Source: Paenibacillus baekrokdamisoli (lineage in GTDB: Bacteria > Bacillota > Bacilli > Paenibacillales > Paenibacillaceae). From it: a stretch of DNA of 64,000 bases. Below the pieces are notes generated by a model. The model made no database searches. It worked only from the letters and a program-made list of their open reading frames with translations, and had not been told where the DNA came from. Where the stretch lies: positions 1,922,001 through 1,986,000 of the forward strand of contig NZ_AP019308.1 of NCBI RefSeq assembly GCF_003945345.1, written 5' to 3'. Below are positions 9,961-18,937 of this stretch, piece by piece (position 1 is the first letter of the stretch; every line of letters starts with the position of its first letter). A program made the position numbers and the translations under genes.

Positions 9961-10075
9961 TTTGACAAACACTCCTTTAGTAGTTGAGATCATAGATTGC
10001 GATTCCTATTCCAATGTCTTGCTCCTTTCTTTTTCACTACAATCAGTGTAATAAAAAAAGTATGACAACAGATTG

Positions 10076-10993
10076 TCATACTTCAGGATATCGATTTATC
10101 ATTTTTTCAAGCTTTGCTTTGATTTGTTGTCTTAGCTCAGGCGGTTCAACAACCTCTACCCCGTCCCCGAAGCTTAATAGAACCGGCAGTAACCAATCGA
10201 CTTCATGGGAGTTGTACATTTTTAAGGTAAGCGTGAGTGATCCATCATCATTAAAGCTCTTCGCAGCATGATAGAAGAAATCCATTGCCCTAGCCAAACA
10301 GTCCACCGAGAAATGAAGAACAGCATCGGTAGAATGCTCTCTCTTATAACGATCGAAATGGCGCGTCGGTGGAACTGCTTGATGATGCTTCCGGAAGTGT
10401 TCCTTCGATGCAGTTAAATCAGCAATGCGCGATAGCTTGAATTCCCGATAATCCTTGCGCCCTCTGCAAAAGCCATATAAATACCAATTATCATACTTAT
10501 ACATCAGACTGATCGGCTCAACTGTGCGATCTGTTCTTTCGCTCTTGGCATTAATATATTCGAATCGGATGACACAGCATTCCGTAATTGCAGTTCTAAT
10601 GACACGAAGGAAATCGTTATAACCTCGCTGACTTCCAATATCCATGGACAAGCTTGGCATATGCGTATCGGTTTGTATCGTTTGCAATTTGTTAATGGTT
10701 TCCAGAGCCTGCACATCTTCAAATACGGTAGACATGCTGTGGAGAATGGTTATGAGTGATCCGACATCATAGGAGCCTAATAAGCTCTTGTCCATTTTAT
10801 AGGCCTCCATGATTCCATAACCGCCATTCACCCCTTGATAAGAAACGACTGGAATACCAGCGGCACAGATCACATCGATATCTCGGTAAATCGTTCTTTG
10901 CGAAACCTTGTATTTCTCTGCTAATGCAGAAGCCGAGAGCACCTCATTATTGAGCAGCATGTAAATCATAGATATGAGACGCTCTAGCTTCAT
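10076..10993 (-). CDS. YafY-type HTH/WYL-domain transcriptional regulator
   Basis: A 305-aa regulator. N-terminal HTH_11 helix-turn-helix (LERLISMIYMLLNNEVLSASALAEKYKVSQRTIYRDIDVICAAGIPV) is followed by GVNGGYGIMEAYKMDKSLL and a WYL domain with NWYLYGFCRGRKDYREFKLSRIADL near residue 170. WYL domains sense small ligands or nucleic acids. The gene is upstream of the efflux pump on the same strand with about 115 bases between, suggesting local control of efflux; this is inference. Confidence 0.87.
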   Translation of the reverse strand: MKLERLISMIYMLLNNEVLSASALAEKYKVSQRTIYRDIDVICAAGIPVVSYQGVNGGYGIMEAYKMDKSLLGSYDVGSLITILHSMSTVFEDVQALETINKLQTIQTDTHMPSLSMDIGSQRGYNDFLRVIRTAITECCVIRFEYINAKSERTDRTVEPISLMYKYDNWYLYGFCRGRKDYREFKLSRIADLTASKEHFRKHHQAVPPTRHFDRYKREHSTDAVLHFSVDCLARAMDFFYHAAKSFNDDGSLTLTLKMYNSHEVDWLLPVLLSFGDGVEVVEPPELRQQIKAKLEKMINRYPEV

Positions 10994-11204
10994 GGGTAAC
11001 TCCTTCTATGTTCATTCTATCCTTCTCTTCTGCCGCAACTAAGTTCCCATCTAGTTAATTCGAGAAGTTGCTTAGAATTCCTTTCTTTAACTTTTTTCAA
11101 GTTCTGCCATTACCAAACTCAGCATTTCAAATAGGATCGAAAGGAAATGAACAAATCTTGCTCTTTTTTCTCCGGAATTCATACATTTTCACAAAAACTT
11201 TATG

Positions 11205-11233
11205 TTGACAAATAATTATTTTTGTGGTATAAT
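11205..11233 (+). promoter_or_regulatory. Sigma-A promoter with extended -10
   Basis: Consensus TTGACA at 11205-11210, a 17-bp spacer, and TATAAT at 11228-11233 preceded by TG at 11225-11226. It lies about 90 bases upstream of the MBL-fold gene in a 328-base intergenic stretch that shows no gene. One of the best promoters in the window. Confidence 0.75.
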
Positions 11234-11321
11234 ATATAATTTTTATATTGACTATCTCTTCTCAAAAATGATAATTAGTAGATGTGGTTATAGTCACTAA
11301 TTAGTCGAGGAGGATGATTTC

Positions 11322-12062
11322 ATGAGAATTTCGGGCGGAATTGAAATGCTTGAATTAGAGGCAGAGGCTTTCGGGGGTCGTGCACAATTGAATCCTACCC
11401 TTATTTGGGATGACACAACAGCTCTTCTGATCGATACCGGCATGCCAGGAGGATGGGAACAATTACGAGAAGCTATGAATGAGGTCGGAGTTCCTTTTGC
11501 AAAGTTAAAGGCGGTTATTCTCACGCATCAGGATATTGACCATATTGGCAATATTCCCGAAATACTACAGGAAAGCAGCGGGAGCATACAAGTCTATGCT
11601 CATGAGCTCGATAAACCTTATATCGAAGGAATTCTGCCTCTCATTAAGACCAGTCCCACTGCGATGGCCCAAACCATAGCATCACTTCCGGAACATATGC
11701 GCCCTCAAGCCATGGCATTATGCGAGAACCCACCAACGGCGAGAATCGATATCTTACTGGAGGATGGTGATGTACTGCCTTACTTTGGGGGTATTCGCGT
11801 TATTTTCACCCCTGGACATACACCTGGTCATATCAGTCTTTATCATCAAGAAAGTAAAACCCTTGTGGCGGCAGATGCATTAATAAATGTTGCCGGTAAA
11901 TTGCGTGGACCCATCGCGCAAACCACCTTAGATATGCCCGCAGCCCTTCGCTCCTTAGAGAAGTTCTTGGACTTCGATATTGATTCGGTGATCTGTTATC
12001 ATGGTGGCTTAAGTACGGATAACGTTATGGAGCAGCTTCGGTCTCTTGTAGGGAATAATTGA
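11322..12062 (+). CDS. MBL-fold metallohydrolase
   Basis: A 246-aa metallo-beta-lactamase-fold hydrolase. The metal site reads LTHQDIDHIGN, where the usual second His of HxHxDH is Asp, a variant common in Bacillales MBL proteins. Other ligands are in FTPGHTPGHISLYH, VAADALIN and CYHGG at the end. The ATG has GAGGAGGATG upstream and a strong promoter lies before it. The next gene starts 22 bases after the stop, so the two probably form an operon. The substrate is unknown; glyoxalase II-like and lactonase activities are both possible. Confidence 0.85.
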   Translation: MRISGGIEMLELEAEAFGGRAQLNPTLIWDDTTALLIDTGMPGGWEQLREAMNEVGVPFAKLKAVILTHQDIDHIGNIPEILQESSGSIQVYAHELDKPYIEGILPLIKTSPTAMAQTIASLPEHMRPQAMALCENPPTARIDILLEDGDVLPYFGGIRVIFTPGHTPGHISLYHQESKTLVAADALINVAGKLRGPIAQTTLDMPAALRSLEKFLDFDIDSVICYHGGLSTDNVMEQLRSLVGNN

Positions 12063-12084
12063 AGAAGGCTGCAGGAGATTCCTA

Positions 12085-12435
12085 ATGGAAAGTAATCTTC
12101 CCTGTCAAGGCTGTAAGGGCATGTGCTGCGGCCCTGTTCCTGTTTCGGAGCAAGAGCTCAAACGTATTAAGAAGAAACTGAAAGAGATGCCTCTTAAAAT
12201 TCGGCTAGAACTTGAGAATCAACAGCGTTTCTATGGAACCTGTATTTTCTACGATCAAGACCATGACAAGTGCGGCATTCATGCGGTTAGACCCGCCGTA
12301 TGCCGTGCATTTGGTCACTTTAACAATTTAGTTTGTTTCCGCAAACCAGAAGCAGCAGCGGCGAATAATTGGGTAATACAAGAGAAAGCTGTCGGTATTT
12401 TGTCAGAGCATTTTACTTGGAAGGATTTCAAATAA
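12085..12435 (+). CDS. YkgJ-family zinc/iron-cluster protein
   Basis: A 116-aa cysteine-cluster protein. It opens with CQGCKGMCCGP, has FYGTCIFYDQDHDKCGIHAVRPAVCRAFG in the middle and further Cys later, the eight-cysteine layout of the YkgJ/CxxCxxCC family thought to bind a metal. It follows the MBL gene closely with AGGAGATT before its ATG. The function of the family is not established. A short hairpin with T-run follows. Confidence 0.8.
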   Translation: MESNLPCQGCKGMCCGPVPVSEQELKRIKKKLKEMPLKIRLELENQQRFYGTCIFYDQDHDKCGIHAVRPAVCRAFGHFNNLVCFRKPEAAAANNWVIQEKAVGILSEHFTWKDFK

Positions 12436-12436
12436 C

Positions 12437-12456
12437 CCCCCACGGAAGGGGCCTTT
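12437..12456 (+). terminator. Weak terminator after the YkgJ-like gene
   Basis: A short CCCC / GGGG stem with loop CACGGAA followed by CCTTTT. The stem is short, so termination may be partial. Confidence 0.4.
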
Positions 12457-12646
12457 TATCCTTCTCTCACTTCCAGATGGCAGCGCACACCCGTTGGAAT
12501 CTATCTTCTACTTCGAGCAAGCTGAACTTACCGTAAACGAAACCGGAGCGGATGCCCACTTGCAACCTTTCTACGAGTACGGTCGTTTAAGAACAAGAAG
12601 AAGCGAACCATCAGGAATCAAACAACAAATGGAAGTGGGTAATAAC

Positions 12647-13762
12647 ATGCTAAAACAAGCTCTCCTTACTGGGCTAACCGTATCCGCATTGCTCAGTTCT
12701 TCATTGTCTGTTTATGCAGCAGCTCCTACTAGCACGACAAGCAGCATCGTGAAATTCCAACTCGGCATGAAAGCCTATACCGATCATCAAGGCACACATT
12801 CTCTTGATGCTATCCCTTTCCTGTCAGGAAATAATATTATGGTTCCTCTCAAAGCACTTGCGGACAGTCTGAATACGCCCATCACTTGGAATGCGAAGAC
12901 AGGTGAGATTACGTTGAAAGGCTCACAGGTTGTGAAGCTGAAGCTTAATGATAACAAGGCCATCATCGGATCAAACCAAGAGGTGAAATTGCCCACAGCT
13001 ATCGTTTCCATAAAGGGGCGCACCTTCGTTCCTACTCGTTCCATATCCGAGCTAATTGGTGCAGCAGTTAGCTGGATGCCACAATCGAAGCAGGTTTGGA
13101 TTACAGCTCAATCACCAAGCAACACGAAGAGTCTTCAATACGCTTACTCGTTCCAGAAAGATACAGAGGGTTGGTCGTCGGGCTTTGCTGATCTTCCGAA
13201 GAATTACAATCCGGAGATCTATACGTTATCAGCCAAACGAGAGCTAATTCCCACTGCAACTAACAAAACCAATTATGGCTTCCAGCTCTCGGGTGCGAAT
13301 CGGAGCGACGATCTGTTTATGTTTATGACCAAGAAGCTGGATGGGCTAAAACCAAACACTACGTATAGCTTGAAGCTCTTCTTCGATTTATATTCGGATC
13401 AGGGTGCCGGTCAGATGGGTATTGGCGGTGCGCCTTCAGAGGCCGTACACATGAAGGCAGGTCTTCTAAGCTCAGCAGCCAAAGTAGTTGAGGTAAAAGA
13501 AGCTGGAGAAACCTACCTCCGACTCAATGCGGATAAAGGCAACCAAAAAACAGAGGGCAAAGATATGAAACTAATTGGTAATATATCGAAGCCAGAGCCA
13601 GACAAGGCTGGTTATCAGGCTATCCCGTTCGAATTCTTTGCCACAGCAAAGTCAAACGCTGCCGGTGAGCTGTTCCTAATAATCGGAACTGATTCCGGCT
13701 ACGAAGGACTGACTACACTCTATTACAACAATATTAAAGCGACGCTAACAGAAGTGAAGTAA
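12647..13762 (+). CDS. Exported copper amine oxidase N-terminal (stalk) domain protein
   Basis: A 371-aa secreted protein. A signal peptide is visible (MLKQALLTGLTVSALLSSSL followed by a VYAAA cleavage region). A stalk domain of the copper amine oxidase N-terminal type follows: IPFLSGNNIMVPLKALADSL, ITWNAKTGEITLKG, GRTFVPTRSISELIGAAVSW. The remainder, about residues 150-371, looks like a beta-rich carbohydrate-binding-like domain I cannot name. The frame opens at 12494 but the signal peptide starts at 12647, where GGAAGTGGG precedes the ATG. Such proteins are abundant in Paenibacillus surfaces; function unknown. Confidence 0.78.
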   Translation: MLKQALLTGLTVSALLSSSLSVYAAAPTSTTSSIVKFQLGMKAYTDHQGTHSLDAIPFLSGNNIMVPLKALADSLNTPITWNAKTGEITLKGSQVVKLKLNDNKAIIGSNQEVKLPTAIVSIKGRTFVPTRSISELIGAAVSWMPQSKQVWITAQSPSNTKSLQYAYSFQKDTEGWSSGFADLPKNYNPEIYTLSAKRELIPTATNKTNYGFQLSGANRSDDLFMFMTKKLDGLKPNTTYSLKLFFDLYSDQGAGQMGIGGAPSEAVHMKAGLLSSAAKVVEVKEAGETYLRLNADKGNQKTEGKDMKLIGNISKPEPDKAGYQAIPFEFFATAKSNAAGELFLIIGTDSGYEGLTTLYYNNIKATLTEVK

Positions 13763-13786
13763 TAAGAGGCTGTCGTTTTCACACAA

Positions 13787-13832
13787 AGAGACCGTCCCTC
13801 CGTCATATATTATGACTTCTGGGACGGTCTCT
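13787..13832 (+). terminator. Terminator of the stalk-domain gene
   Basis: A 12-bp stem AGAGACCGTCCC / GGGACGGTCTCT around a loop that itself contains CATATATTATG. It sits 24 bases past the stop codon. Confidence 0.75.
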
Positions 13833-13923
13833 TCTCATTAGCGTTCCTTCTTTCTATAACTCCGCAAACAAAAAAGGCCGAAGACTTCAGAGAGAAAGTC
13901 ACGACCATTTATTTGCTTATTGA

Positions 13924-14733
13924 TTAACCATGAATCTTATTGACGATTTTTAGAACGGTTGCTCTTGTTAGCTTGTTTCCGCCGGCATTAATGAGTTTGA
14001 CTGTAGCATGAGCCAGTGATAACGGGATTTTGCAGAATTTCAGAGCAGGACCGCTCTTAAGCTCCTCAACGTAAGCATCCGCTAGCTTCAAGTTACGGCG
14101 AGTATAGGCAATCATTTCTTTTGATCCCCAACCATTAGGGTAGAAGTCAACCCCCCGCCCAAGGTCCTCATCTCGATTACGAAGAATATTAACGGCTTGT
14201 AACCCACGGCCAAAAGCAACCGCTTTTATAGGATCGGATTTGGTTCCATCAAACCATTCCCATAGTTCCGAGAGCATTTCTCCCACCATACCAGCCACGC
14301 TGTAGGTATAACGGTCCAAATCATCTTCAGTCTGGATGACAAAATTAGCTTCGACCCATTCCGCCATTTCTTTGGCCATTTTGCCTATGTAGCGATAAAT
14401 CGTTGGCACAATTGATGGTGGACAATAAAGCGCCCATTCATCTAATTTCATCGATACCTCAGGCAAGATATCCCGGTAGGGTGCCAGCAGCTTCTGTATC
14501 GATTCAATAATCTGCGAGGATCGAGTGGCATCGTGAACACCATTCAAGAGCTCCACCTTTAATTCATCGGTGAGATCTGTATGATCTTCAATTTCATCGA
14601 TAGCCCGCATGCATAAGTATGCAGAAGCTACAGCCTCCTGCAGACCTGGAACCAGCCGACTAATCGGAATATAAAAGGTTCGGCTCGTATTCTGTAACAT
14701 AACCATGGCTTCATTAAGGACGACGTTAGTAAT
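13924..14733 (-). CDS. Squalene/phytoene synthase-like protein, unusual start
   Basis: A protein of about 270 aa in the squalene/phytoene synthase family. The first Asp-rich region is CMRAIDEIEDH and the second is AVNILRNRDEDLGRGVDFYP, both usual prenyl-diphosphate binding motifs. The frame reads to a TTG at 14748, but that TTG sits inside the TTTTTGGAGG ribosome site itself. Eight bases after GGAGG is an ATT codon at 14733; the next ATG in frame is at 14706 with no Shine-Dalgarno. I place the start at ATT, as in infC-type starts, with reservation. It would make a C30/C40 terpene precursor or be a catalytically altered relative; no desaturase lies nearby. Confidence 0.7.
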   Translation of the reverse strand: MTNVVLNEAMVMLQNTSRTFYIPISRLVPGLQEAVASAYLCMRAIDEIEDHTDLTDELKVELLNGVHDATRSSQIIESIQKLLAPYRDILPEVSMKLDEWALYCPPSIVPTIYRYIGKMAKEMAEWVEANFVIQTEDDLDRYTYSVAGMVGEMLSELWEWFDGTKSDPIKAVAFGRGLQAVNILRNRDEDLGRGVDFYPNGWGSKEMIAYTRRNLKLADAYVEELKSGPALKFCKIPLSLAHATVKLINAGGNKLTRATVLKIVNKIHG

Positions 14734-14941
14734 GAGTATTACCTCCAAAAAGCAGCGAAGCTTTCTCGTATTTTTAATTCAGTAGTTACATCATACCATT
14801 TTGTTGATAAAGTACTCAAATATTAATGCGATTCATTTGAAGCAAAGGAAGGAACTTTCCCAACTTCTTGAAGATTATAGGGCAAATTGTTTGTTTAGGA
14901 TACCGAGTTCCTAAATTTGGAAGGAGATTCCCCAATGTCCT

Positions 14942-16987
14942 TTAAATTTTAAACTGCACAAGCAAGTCCTGTTGCTCCTGAACCATTGAACTTAGCGACT
15001 TGGCGGAAGCCGAAACTTCCTGCATGGAAGCCAATTGCTGCTCGCTTGCTGCCGCAACGCTTTGCGTGGCATCTGAGGCTCCGCCGGAAATGCGGGCAAG
15101 TTCCTCCATCGTTGCGCTGATTTGCTGGGAACTGGCTAACATTTGCTCGGAGACTGCTGATACCTCCTGGATTTGACTCACTATATGTTGAATTTCAGAT
15201 ACAATACCGGTGAACGCTTCTCCGGCTTGCTCCACGAGCGTCGTGCTGGCATAGACCGCTTTCGAACCGCTTTCAACCGATTTAGCCGCTGCTTCTGTCT
15301 CACCTTGCATTTCTTCGATAATTTCTCGAACCTTCTCAGCAGAATGCTTCGTTTGTTCGGAAAGCTTGCGTATTTCTGAGGCGACTACAGCAAATCCTCT
15401 ACCATGTTCACCTGCGCGAGCAGCCTCAATCCCGGCATTCAATGACAGTAGGTTTGTCTGTTCACTGATACCGCTGATGACATTGATAATATTGCCAATA
15501 TCGACGGATCGGTTGCGAAGTTGATCCATGAGCGATGTCGTAAACGAGACGGAATGATTGGCTTCGTTCATATCTCGGACTGCCTGCTGAATGATTCCGT
15601 TGCCCTGCTGTGCCTGCTGGGAGGTGTTCTGTGACGCGTCATACAATGTGGAGGAAGATTCAGAGATTCGCTGTATGCCAATGGCTAGCTCCTCAAGCGC
15701 CTTAGTGCTTTCTTGAGTTCCACGAAGTTGTGTTTCCGCTCCAATGGCCACATCTTGGATGGTATTGGCAATGTTTTCAGCAACCGTACTTGTCTGGTCC
15801 GCACTCGCCGCCAGCTCTTCCGATGTGGACGCGACATGCAATGAATGTTCGGATACTTTAGATAACATTTTATTCAGTATGCCGCTCGTACGATTCAAAT
15901 TTTCAGTCATCCTGCCAAACTCGTCTTTCGACTTTACCTCGATGGAATACGTAAAGTCACCTTGAGCCAGATACTCGGCCATAGTGTTAACGCGGGTCGT
16001 ATGTGCTGTAAGGTTGCGCGTGTAGAGTAGAATTACCACAACGATGAGGACAATTCCAATTAAAATAACAATTAGGATTTTCAGCATCAATGCATTTATT
16101 TTTGTATTTAACTCTTGATCCGGCAGGGCTACTGCCAAGATCCAGTCAGTCTGTTCTAACTTTGAATAGTAGACATGGACGAGTCCTTGTGAGGAAGTAT
16201 AAGTTGAAGCGCCATTGCCTTCCTTCATAATGGTGTTCGCTAAAGTGGAAAGGACGGGATCCTTGTCATCCTGTAGCTTTTCCTTCATGATTTTATCCGT
16301 CTGCGGCCCTGCTAAATAAGTGCCGTTTTTGTCGAGCATAAATGCCCAACCGCTGGCACCTACTTTCGTATCTGAGACGATTTTTTGTACAGTGTTCAAG
16401 TTAATATCACCAGTTATAACGGCGATGAAGCGTTGTTTATCGTCGTACACAGGAACAGACGCCGTAACCAACGTTGATTTGGTCTCTTCGTCGTAAGAGG
16501 GATCCGTGTAACGAATCCCTTTTTGGTTGACGGCAATTTTGTACCATTCTTGCGAAAGATAGTTGTACTTGGGATCGCTATAGTCGTGTGTAACGGTAAT
16601 TTGATTCTGATCGTGATAGGCATAGCTTGAAAAATACCTCGTCTTGTCGTTATATACATTGGGTTCAAAGAAAATGCCTACACCGAAGGTGTCAGGGTTG
16701 ACGTCCAGCGTGTTCTTGAACAGCGCGTCATAATCCTCTAGGTTGAGCTTGGTGTAGTGGCTTTGCACCGATTTGGCTATCGTTTCTGATACCCTTCCGT
16801 GGGAGGAAATCCGTTTCTGGATACTTTGGTTGGTATTTGCCAGCTGTTCCTTCATATTGTCCTGTGTCTGCTCAATCAGAAGACCTCGGGCTGAAAGGAC
16901 GAGGACAGAAGAGATCGCAATGACTATGACAAGAAGTAGTGGCAAAAAGAGAAGTAGTGTTTTGGCTTTGACGCTTCTTAGACGCAT
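14942..16987 (-). CDS. Methyl-accepting chemotaxis protein with dCache sensor
   Basis: A 681-aa chemoreceptor. Order: N-terminal membrane helix ([24 protein letters not shown]), a periplasmic-type dCache_1 domain about residues 40-295, second helix ([19 protein letters not shown]), HAMP domain, and the cytoplasmic signalling hairpin with [40 protein letters not shown]-type core near residue 510. Methylation-helix Glu/Gln pairs flank it. It ends in LVQFKI without a CheR-binding pentapeptide. It is a single gene. The ligand is unknown; dCache domains often bind amino acids or organic acids. Confidence 0.93.
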   Translation of the reverse strand: MRLRSVKAKTLLLFLPLLLVIVIAISSVLVLSARGLLIEQTQDNMKEQLANTNQSIQKRISSHGRVSETIAKSVQSHYTKLNLEDYDALFKNTLDVNPDTFGVGIFFEPNVYNDKTRYFSSYAYHDQNQITVTHDYSDPKYNYLSQEWYKIAVNQKGIRYTDPSYDEETKSTLVTASVPVYDDKQRFIAVITGDINLNTVQKIVSDTKVGASGWAFMLDKNGTYLAGPQTDKIMKEKLQDDKDPVLSTLANTIMKEGNGASTYTSSQGLVHVYYSKLEQTDWILAVALPDQELNTKINALMLKILIVILIGIVLIVVVILLYTRNLTAHTTRVNTMAEYLAQGDFTYSIEVKSKDEFGRMTENLNRTSGILNKMLSKVSEHSLHVASTSEELAASADQTSTVAENIANTIQDVAIGAETQLRGTQESTKALEELAIGIQRISESSSTLYDASQNTSQQAQQGNGIIQQAVRDMNEANHSVSFTTSLMDQLRNRSVDIGNIINVISGISEQTNLLSLNAGIEAARAGEHGRGFAVVASEIRKLSEQTKHSAEKVREIIEEMQGETEAAAKSVESGSKAVYASTTLVEQAGEAFTGIVSEIQHIVSQIQEVSAVSEQMLASSQQISATMEELARISGGASDATQSVAAASEQQLASMQEVSASAKSLSSMVQEQQDLLVQFKI

Positions 16988-17197
16988 ATTGGAAATGCTC
17001 CTTTTCCATGATTATAATAATATCTAGTCCTATATCGACTTCTTTCGACATTTTTGTTAGTGTCATTTGTCAAAGGTGAACCAACGGTTGATTATGCCGA
17101 CCAACCTTTAACAGGCAGATATATCCAATAGAAATAATTTCCATTATAATGTAACTCAAGTGTGGAATGGCATGACATAAGGGGGCACCAGTAAACG

Positions 17198-18034
17198 ATG
17201 CTAGGAAAATATGTAGGAATGGGCTCGAGTTGCGAAGTATATGAATGGGGTAGCGACGACAAAGTCGTCAAACTATTTCATACGAATACACCATCGGAAG
17301 CTGTTCAGCTCGAATATCGGAACAGCTCCGCGGCTTGGAAGAGCGGATTGCCAGTCGCTAGACCGTTCGAGCAAGTGATATGGGAAGGTCGTCCCGGAAT
17401 TATATTCGAAAAGATAGTCGGGGAAACGTTCGTGAATCGAATATTTGAACAATTGTATATTTTCCAAAAGATTGATTTTGACGAAGCAGACAGCGAACTA
17501 CGAATATTCGCGAGAGTGCTGAATGACATTCATAAGGCAACCGACTTCGACATCGTTACCGATCAAAAGGAGAATTTAAAAGCGATTATTGGCCGACCTG
17601 CATTGTTTACCAATGACGAAATATCAGCCATCCATTCCTATATTGACCATTTGCCCGTTAAACGACAGCTTTGTCATGGTGATACCAATATGAGTAATCT
17701 GATACTGAGAGACGGCTTACCGGTCATGATCGACTGGATGCATGCCTCGCTCGGCAACCCGGCAGCGGATGTCGCGGAAGTTTGCGTGTCGATCGATTAT
17801 GCTGTCTTGCCACCGGAAACTCCGGCTGCTGTCGATGAGTTCTTTCAAGCTTCGCGGCAAGTGGCCTACCACATTTTCATCGACGAGTACTGTAAGTTGT
17901 CTGGATTAACAGAGGAAGAAATAAGGTCTTGGTACGTTCCGGCTGCCGCACGTTCAATCGCATCGGGCGCCATACCGGACGAACAAATTGCTAGACTTGC
18001 TGCTATGATTCGGCATAAGCTGCGCCTTGCCTGA
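17198..18034 (+). CDS. APH-family phosphotransferase
   Basis: A 278-aa aminoglycoside/choline-kinase-fold phosphotransferase. The Brenner motif LCHGDTNMSNLI holds the catalytic Asp, followed by PVMIDWMHASLGNPAADVAEV with the Mg-binding Asp. The N-lobe starts KYVGMGSSCEVYEWGSDDKVVKLF, a glycine-rich ATP loop. The ATG has AAGGGGG upstream. It stands alone and is followed by a clear terminator. Such proteins in Bacillales are common and the substrate is usually unknown; there is no ground for calling drug resistance. Confidence 0.82.
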   Translation: MLGKYVGMGSSCEVYEWGSDDKVVKLFHTNTPSEAVQLEYRNSSAAWKSGLPVARPFEQVIWEGRPGIIFEKIVGETFVNRIFEQLYIFQKIDFDEADSELRIFARVLNDIHKATDFDIVTDQKENLKAIIGRPALFTNDEISAIHSYIDHLPVKRQLCHGDTNMSNLILRDGLPVMIDWMHASLGNPAADVAEVCVSIDYAVLPPETPAAVDEFFQASRQVAYHIFIDEYCKLSGLTEEEIRSWYVPAAARSIASGAIPDEQIARLAAMIRHKLRLA

Positions 18035-18097
18035 AACTTAGGCAACATGATTTATCAAGTTGCACTAACGAGGAACGAGTTCAATGAACAAGGAAAA

Positions 18098-18136
18098 GAC
18101 AATCACCCCGACTTATTCAGGGTGATTGTCTTTTTG
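18098..18136 (+). terminator. Terminator of the phosphotransferase gene
   Basis: Stem GACAATCACCC / GGGTGATTGTC with loop CGACTTATTCA, followed by TTTTTG. It lies 64 bases after the stop. Confidence 0.85.
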
Positions 18137-18209
18137 TATGCAAAAGGCGTTAAGCCTAGTCCTTTTTATTAGGATCGTTTCAAGAACGCCATTGTCGCCA
18201 TTGTCGCCA

Positions 18210-18258
18210 TTGACAGATTACGATATATCGTTTAATTTATTAGATAACGATATATCGT
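18210..18258 (+). promoter_or_regulatory. PadR operon promoter with twin palindromic operators
   Basis: Two identical 12-bp palindromes ACGATATATCGT at 18220-18231 and 18247-18258, centres 27 bp apart. TTGACA at 18210-18215 precedes the first and a weak -10 (TAATTT, 18233-18238, 17-bp spacer) falls between them. A repressor on both sites would cover the promoter. The neighbouring PadR gene is the obvious candidate. Confidence 0.75.
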
Positions 18259-18279
18259 AATGAAAAGGAGAATATAACG

Positions 18280-18930
18280 ATGCGCAATGATCCCTTTCGC
18301 AGCAGACTCCGTGAAGGACGAGCTGGCAGTAACGAAGGTAACAATAAGCACAGCGAGCATGATCACGAGCATGGAATTGCACGCGGTGACAGAAAAGGCA
18401 AACGATATTTTGGTAGAGGTGACGTTAAGTATGCCCTGCTGGAGCTGCTTACAAAGGAGCCGATGCATGGCTATCAGATGATGAAGGCGCTTGAGGAGCA
18501 ATCGGGGGGCTTATACGTTCCAAGTGCCGGCTCCATTTATCCTACCCTGCAGATGCTTGAAGATCGTTCTTTAATCCTCTCTCAAGAGAACAGCGGCAAG
18601 AAAATCTATGCTATCACCGACGAAGGCCGTGAATTGTTACGTGAGAGACCCGTGCGTGAGGATGGCGATGGTCATGGCCGCAAGCATGCTGAGCGTCATG
18701 ACCATTGCTCTTCAAGGGGCAACTCCTGGCGGGAGCGATTCAGACAAAGGCTCGGGCTTCATGCCCAGTCTTATCAAGTGCTGCAGCAGCTGATTTCTGC
18801 AGAGGAGTTTGCAGCTGGCAATAATAAGCTTCAACAGCAGCTCCATGAGTTAACACTGGCTATGAATAACCAGCTATCTGCTTTCCTTGGTCAAGCATCT
18901 GCAGCTGTCGACTCTAATAATGAGGAGTGA
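18280..18930 (+). CDS. PadR-family transcriptional regulator
   Basis: A 216-aa repressor. The winged-helix PadR domain runs from about residue 45: KYALLELLTKEPMHGYQMMKALEEQSGGLYVPSAGSIYPTLQMLEDRSLILSQ, then KKIYAITDEGRELL. It is preceded by a His/Asp-rich tail (KHSEHDHEHG) and followed by another His-rich stretch (DGHGRKHAERHDH), which could bind metal; this is speculative. The ATG follows AAAAGGAG. The ABC exporter gene starts 7 bases after its stop, and twin operators lie upstream, so the pair looks autoregulated. Confidence 0.88.
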   Translation: MRNDPFRSRLREGRAGSNEGNNKHSEHDHEHGIARGDRKGKRYFGRGDVKYALLELLTKEPMHGYQMMKALEEQSGGLYVPSAGSIYPTLQMLEDRSLILSQENSGKKIYAITDEGRELLRERPVREDGDGHGRKHAERHDHCSSRGNSWRERFRQRLGLHAQSYQVLQQLISAEEFAAGNNKLQQQLHELTLAMNNQLSAFLGQASAAVDSNNEE

Positions 18931-18937
18931 GCGATAG

